DNA of 64,000 nt from Thermoflavifilum thermophilum (GTDB lineage Bacteria; Bacteroidota; Bacteroidia; Chitinophagales; Chitinophagaceae), in NCBI RefSeq assembly GCF_900116565.1, contig NZ_FPCJ01000001.1, positions 620,001 to 684,000 of the forward strand, given 5' to 3'. Below the pieces are notes generated by a model. The model worked only from the letters and a program-made list of their open reading frames with translations. It had not been told where the DNA came from and did no database searches. The position numbers and the translations under genes were made by a program. Below, piece after piece: positions 61,307-64,000 of this stretch (the stretch's first letter is position 1; every line of letters begins with the position of its first letter).

Positions 61307-63379
61307 ATGATGCACAAGAAAATGAATGCTTCGTACGGATGGATACTCGCGTTTTTATTGTGTTTTACGGGTGTCCATGCTCAATTGTTAAACCCGGTTC
61401 GCTGGAATTTTTCTACCCAAAAAATCAACGATTCGACCTATGAGCTGCATTTCCGGGCAAGCATTGACCCCGGATGGCACATTTATGCGCAGGATGCCGG
61501 TGAAGGGCCTATTCCCACATCCTTTCACTTTCAGCAGCTACAGGGCTGGAGATTGGTCGGACCTGTGCAGGAACATGGTAAAAAAATCTCCCATTTCGAC
61601 GGAGCCTTTGGTACCGTGCTGAAATATTTTGAACGTGAGGTTGATTTTGTGCAAACGGTTAAACAGGCTGGACCTGGAAGCGGAAAAATTGAAGGTAGCC
61701 TGGAATACATGGTTTGCAATGATAAAAATTGCCTGCCTCCCAAAGAAGTCCCTTTTTCATTTCAGCTCATAGGCCATGCATCCCGGCAAATAGCTTCCCC
61801 TGCTGGTGCGGATTCTGGTTTGATGAATCTGCCGTCTGGCCAGGCTGATGCACACCAGGTTTCAAAAACCGATAATCAGGAACCAAACCCCGTGGTTGCT
61901 GTAAGTCAATCAGATGAAGCTCCCGGTAAATCGCTCTGGTGGATATTCTGGGCCAGCCTGGGCGGAGGTTTTCTGGCGTTGATAACCCCCTGTGTATTTT
62001 CCATGATACCCCTTACCGTAAGCTTTTTTATCAAACGAAGTGCATCCCGAAGCAAAGCCATCCGGCATGCAGCTGTGTATTCCCTTTCCATCATCGTGAT
62101 TTATACCGGGCTGGGATTTATCATCACGCGTCTGCTGGGTGTAGGAGCTTTAAACACCCTGGCCAGCAACATCTGGGTGAATCTGATTTTCTTCGTGTTG
62201 TTTGTTTTGTTTGCTCTATCTTTTTTGGGTGCCTTTGAAATCCGATTACCTGGCGCTCTGGCTACCCAAACAGATGCAAGGGCAGGAATAGGGAATCTGG
62301 CGGGAATTTTTTTCATGGCGCTTACGCTGGCTATTGTTTCCTTTTCCTGTACGGCTCCCATCATTGGCAATCTGTTGGTGCTGGCCGTGCATGGAGGCGT
62401 GAGTGGCCCGCTGGTAGGCATGTTCGGATTTTCATTGGCACTGGCCATTCCGTTCTCCGTGTTTGCCATTTTTCCGCAATGGCTGCAGAAAGTAGCTCGG
62501 CCCGGCGGCTGGCTCAATGCCGTGAAAGTTACACTGGGCTTTGTGGAGCTGGCATTGGCCTTCAAATTTCTTTCCAACGTGGATATGGCCTATCATTGGA
62601 ACATTCTGAATAAAGAAGTTTTCCTGGCTATCTGGATTGTCATCTTCGGGCTAACGGGACTGTACTTGCTGGGAAAGCTCCGCCTGGCTGGTGATGCCCC
62701 GCCTCAGGCCCTTTCCATCCCAAGATTGTTTTTTGCCATGATGTTTCTGGCCTTTACCATTTACCTGATTCCAGGATTGTTTGGTGCCGAGCTTCGTGGC
62801 ATCGTAAGCGGATTTCTACCCAATTACTCGGGGATGTATTTCCCCTCGCAGGCACAATATGTAGCCACAGGCCCTTCGCTTGCTTCTGCCCAACCCAGAA
62901 AATATGCAGACATCTTTGCCAAATCAACGCCGCCGGGATATACAGCATATTACGATTACGACGAAGCCTTGCAGGTGGCCCGGGAACAACACAAACCCGT
63001 GATGGTAGATTTCACCGGCTGGTCGTGTGTCAACTGCCGGAAAATGGAAAATGCCGTGTGGACAGATCCTGCTGTACGGCAGATGATTAACCAGCATTTT
63101 ATTTTGCTTTCCCTGTACGTGGACGATCGTACGCCGCTGCCCGATAGCCTGCAATATATTTCTCGGGTGGATGGTACTAAGATTAAAACCCTGGGGCAGA
63201 AAAATGCAGATTTTGAAGCAGCCAGATTTAACAGAAATGCCCAGCCTTATTATGTGATCCTGGATCCTCAGGGCAATCTACTTTCGGATCAGGGCTATGG
63301 CTACGATCCGGATCCAGCCCATTTTTTGCAATTCCTTCAAAAAGCATTGGATAAGTTTCATCAGCGCACCGCAAGCTGA
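61307..63379 (+). CDS. dsbD: Thiol:disulfide interchange protein DsbD
   Basis: 690 residues. Moves reducing power from the cytoplasm to the periplasm. Signal peptide about residues 1-25; N-terminal immunoglobulin-like DsbD-alpha domain with Cys137 and Cys142 (YMVCNDKNCLPP); a linker of about 60 polar residues; a membrane domain with about eight helices carrying Cys229 (ALITPCVFSMIPL) and Cys348 (VSFSCTAPIIG); and a C-terminal thioredoxin domain with CVNC at 574-577 (DFTGWSCVNCRKME). All three redox pairs are present. CATTTTTG at 61273-61280 is a near-consensus minus-7 element. The 3' end overlaps the convergent hisS by 19 bases. Confidence 0.95.
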   Translation: MMHKKMNASYGWILAFLLCFTGVHAQLLNPVRWNFSTQKINDSTYELHFRASIDPGWHIYAQDAGEGPIPTSFHFQQLQGWRLVGPVQEHGKKISHFDGAFGTVLKYFEREVDFVQTVKQAGPGSGKIEGSLEYMVCNDKNCLPPKEVPFSFQLIGHASRQIASPAGADSGLMNLPSGQADAHQVSKTDNQEPNPVVAVSQSDEAPGKSLWWIFWASLGGGFLALITPCVFSMIPLTVSFFIKRSASRSKAIRHAAVYSLSIIVIYTGLGFIITRLLGVGALNTLASNIWVNLIFFVLFVLFALSFLGAFEIRLPGALATQTDARAGIGNLAGIFFMALTLAIVSFSCTAPIIGNLLVLAVHGGVSGPLVGMFGFSLALAIPFSVFAIFPQWLQKVARPGGWLNAVKVTLGFVELALAFKFLSNVDMAYHWNILNKEVFLAIWIVIFGLTGLYLLGKLRLAGDAPPQALSIPRLFFAMMFLAFTIYLIPGLFGAELRGIVSGFLPNYSGMYFPSQAQYVATGPSLASAQPRKYADIFAKSTPPGYTAYYDYDEALQVAREQHKPVMVDFTGWSCVNCRKMENAVWTDPAVRQMINQHFILLSLYVDDRTPLPDSLQYISRVDGTKIKTLGQKNADFEAARFNRNAQPYYVILDPQGNLLSDQGYGYDPDPAHFLQFLQKALDKFHQRTAS

Positions 63380-64000
63380 AGCTGGATAGTCTCTTTCAGC
63401 CGATCCAGAGGCACTTCTGTTTGCACACCACTGCGAAGGTCTTTCATGGCAACCATTTGCCGGGCATATTCTCTTGAGCCCAACATCAGCACCAGCGGAA
63501 TACCCTTTTTGTCGGCATATTTCAGCTGTTTATCCATTTTCACCGCATCGGGATATACTTCTGTGGCAATACCTTCCTGCCTCAATTCCATAGCGTATTG
63601 CAGCACCTGAGTTAGCAGGGCATCATCCATCCGGAGCCAGAGCACCTGGGTTGCCATACCCGTTGATGCAGGGAAACGCTGCAGGCTTTCCATCACATCG
63701 TAAATGCGCTCCACACCAAAGGAAATGCCCACTCCGGGGACACCGGGCAGGCCAAACAACCCCGTAAGGTTATCATACCGCCCTCCACCACCCAGGCTAC
63801 CCATCTCTGCTTCCAGCGATTTTACTTCCAGAATCAGGCCTGTGTAATAATCCAGCCCCCGGGCAAGGGTAAAATCCACGTCCACGGATGCCCAGGCCGA
63901 AGGTGTATTTTTTAGTTGTTCGATGACAAATGATACATCCTTCACCGCCTCCGCGGCAGCCGGATGATGTTTCAGCAACTCCAGCACGGACTGAAGCCGG
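63361..64000 (-). CDS. hisS: Histidyl-tRNA synthetase (C-terminal part)
   Basis: The frame is open to the window edge, so the N-terminal part is outside; 212 C-terminal residues are present. Class II aminoacyl-tRNA synthetase: the HisRS-specific motif ARGLDYYTGLILEV, SLGGGGRYDNLTGLFG, and motif 3 GVGISFGVERIYD are clear, followed by the C-terminal anticodon-binding alpha/beta domain (TQVLWLRMDDALLTQVLQYAMELRQEGIATEVYPD and LVLMLGSREYARQMVAMKDLRSG). The GTG at 63987 is an internal Val codon, not the start. The stop region overlaps the dsbD end by 19 bases on the opposite strand. Confidence 0.95.
   Translation of the reverse strand, partial: RLQSVLELLKHHPAAAEAVKDVSFVIEQLKNTPSAWASVDVDFTLARGLDYYTGLILEVKSLEAEMGSLGGGGRYDNLTGLFGLPGVPGVGISFGVERIYDVMESLQRFPASTGMATQVLWLRMDDALLTQVLQYAMELRQEGIATEVYPDAVKMDKQLKYADKKGIPLVLMLGSREYARQMVAMKDLRSGVQTEVPLDRLKETIQLQLAVR

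Noticed and set aside
1-64000. Mobile elements, prophage, CRISPR arrays, toxin-antitoxin or defence systems
   Set aside because: No transposase, integrase, phage or cas-like protein and no regularly spaced repeats were seen; nearly all genes are recognisable chromosomal functions.

Overview
The window reads as a chromosome segment of a Bacteroidota bacterium, most likely a member of the Chitinophagaceae or a close relative; the genus cannot be fixed from sequence alone. Signs of the phylum are the SprA channel of the type IX secretion system, a secreted PKD protein with a gliding-motility/T9SS type B C-terminal domain, the Bacteroidota form of RNA polymerase omega, DUF4835/DUF4296/DUF6427-type genes, the futalosine menaquinone route, lack of clear Shine-Dalgarno sequences, and several TAnnTTTG minus-7 promoter elements just upstream of genes. 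The segment is densely coding, essentially housekeeping, and has no gene-free stretch above 300 bases. No insertion sequence, prophage, CRISPR array or rRNA was seen; the only RNA gene is one tRNA-Leu.

Layout. 1-4656: 3' part of sprA. 4659-9287: an SDR oxidoreductase, a methyltransferase, an outer-membrane beta-barrel receptor and a divergently placed Cys/His-rich LuxR-type regulator. 9255-16862 (minus): guaB, a DUF4105 membrane protein, an alpha/beta hydrolase and a T9SS-sorted PKD protein form one probable transcription unit, preceded by a SemiSWEET and a lipase. 17058-18284: a trans-sulfuration PLP enzyme ending in a hairpin terminator. 18401-22459 (minus): tig, two different clpP genes and clpX, then tRNA-Leu. 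22747-28324 (plus): rel/spoT, purA, a highly charged small protein and a pabB-type chorismate enzyme. 28349-30304: kup.

30422-46307 (minus) is a complete-looking dcw cell-wall/division cluster in the order mraZ, rsmH, ftsL, ftsI, murE, mraY, murD, ftsW, murG, murC, ftsQ, ftsA, ftsZ, with tiny gaps or 4-base ATGA overlaps. It starts at a three-repeat MraZ operator and ends in a perfect hairpin terminator. murF, murB and ddl are absent. 46598-52511 (plus): bamD, rpoZ, coaBC, DUF4835, DUF4296, a class IV aminotransferase and a photolyase. 52513-54071 (minus): mqnD and mqnB of the futalosine pathway. 54175-56185 (plus): queD, folE, fabD. 56189-57592 (minus): an SSAT-like acetyltransferase and a TIGR01777 epimerase. 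57808-63379 (plus): a secreted protein of unknown function with a striking aromatic-rich stretch, a polytopic DUF6427-type protein, purQ and dsbD. The window closes inside hisS on the minus strand.

How the genes fit together: envelope biogenesis dominates (dcw cluster, bamD, sprA and a likely T9SS cargo, dsbD), along with proteostasis (tig-clpP-clpP-clpX), stringent response and purine supply (rel, purA, guaB, purQ) and cofactors (coaBC, folE, queD, pabB, mqnB/mqnD). I found no clear candidate for an entirely new multi-gene system. The best leads are the paired ClpP paralogues, the Cys/His-rich LuxR regulator beside an outer-membrane receptor, the MraZ operator, and three unrecognised proteins (26593-27030, 57808-59343 and the DUF6427-type protein that follows the latter). 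Where an earlier in-frame TTG or GTG competed with a family-consistent ATG, the ATG was normally chosen and the reason is given.
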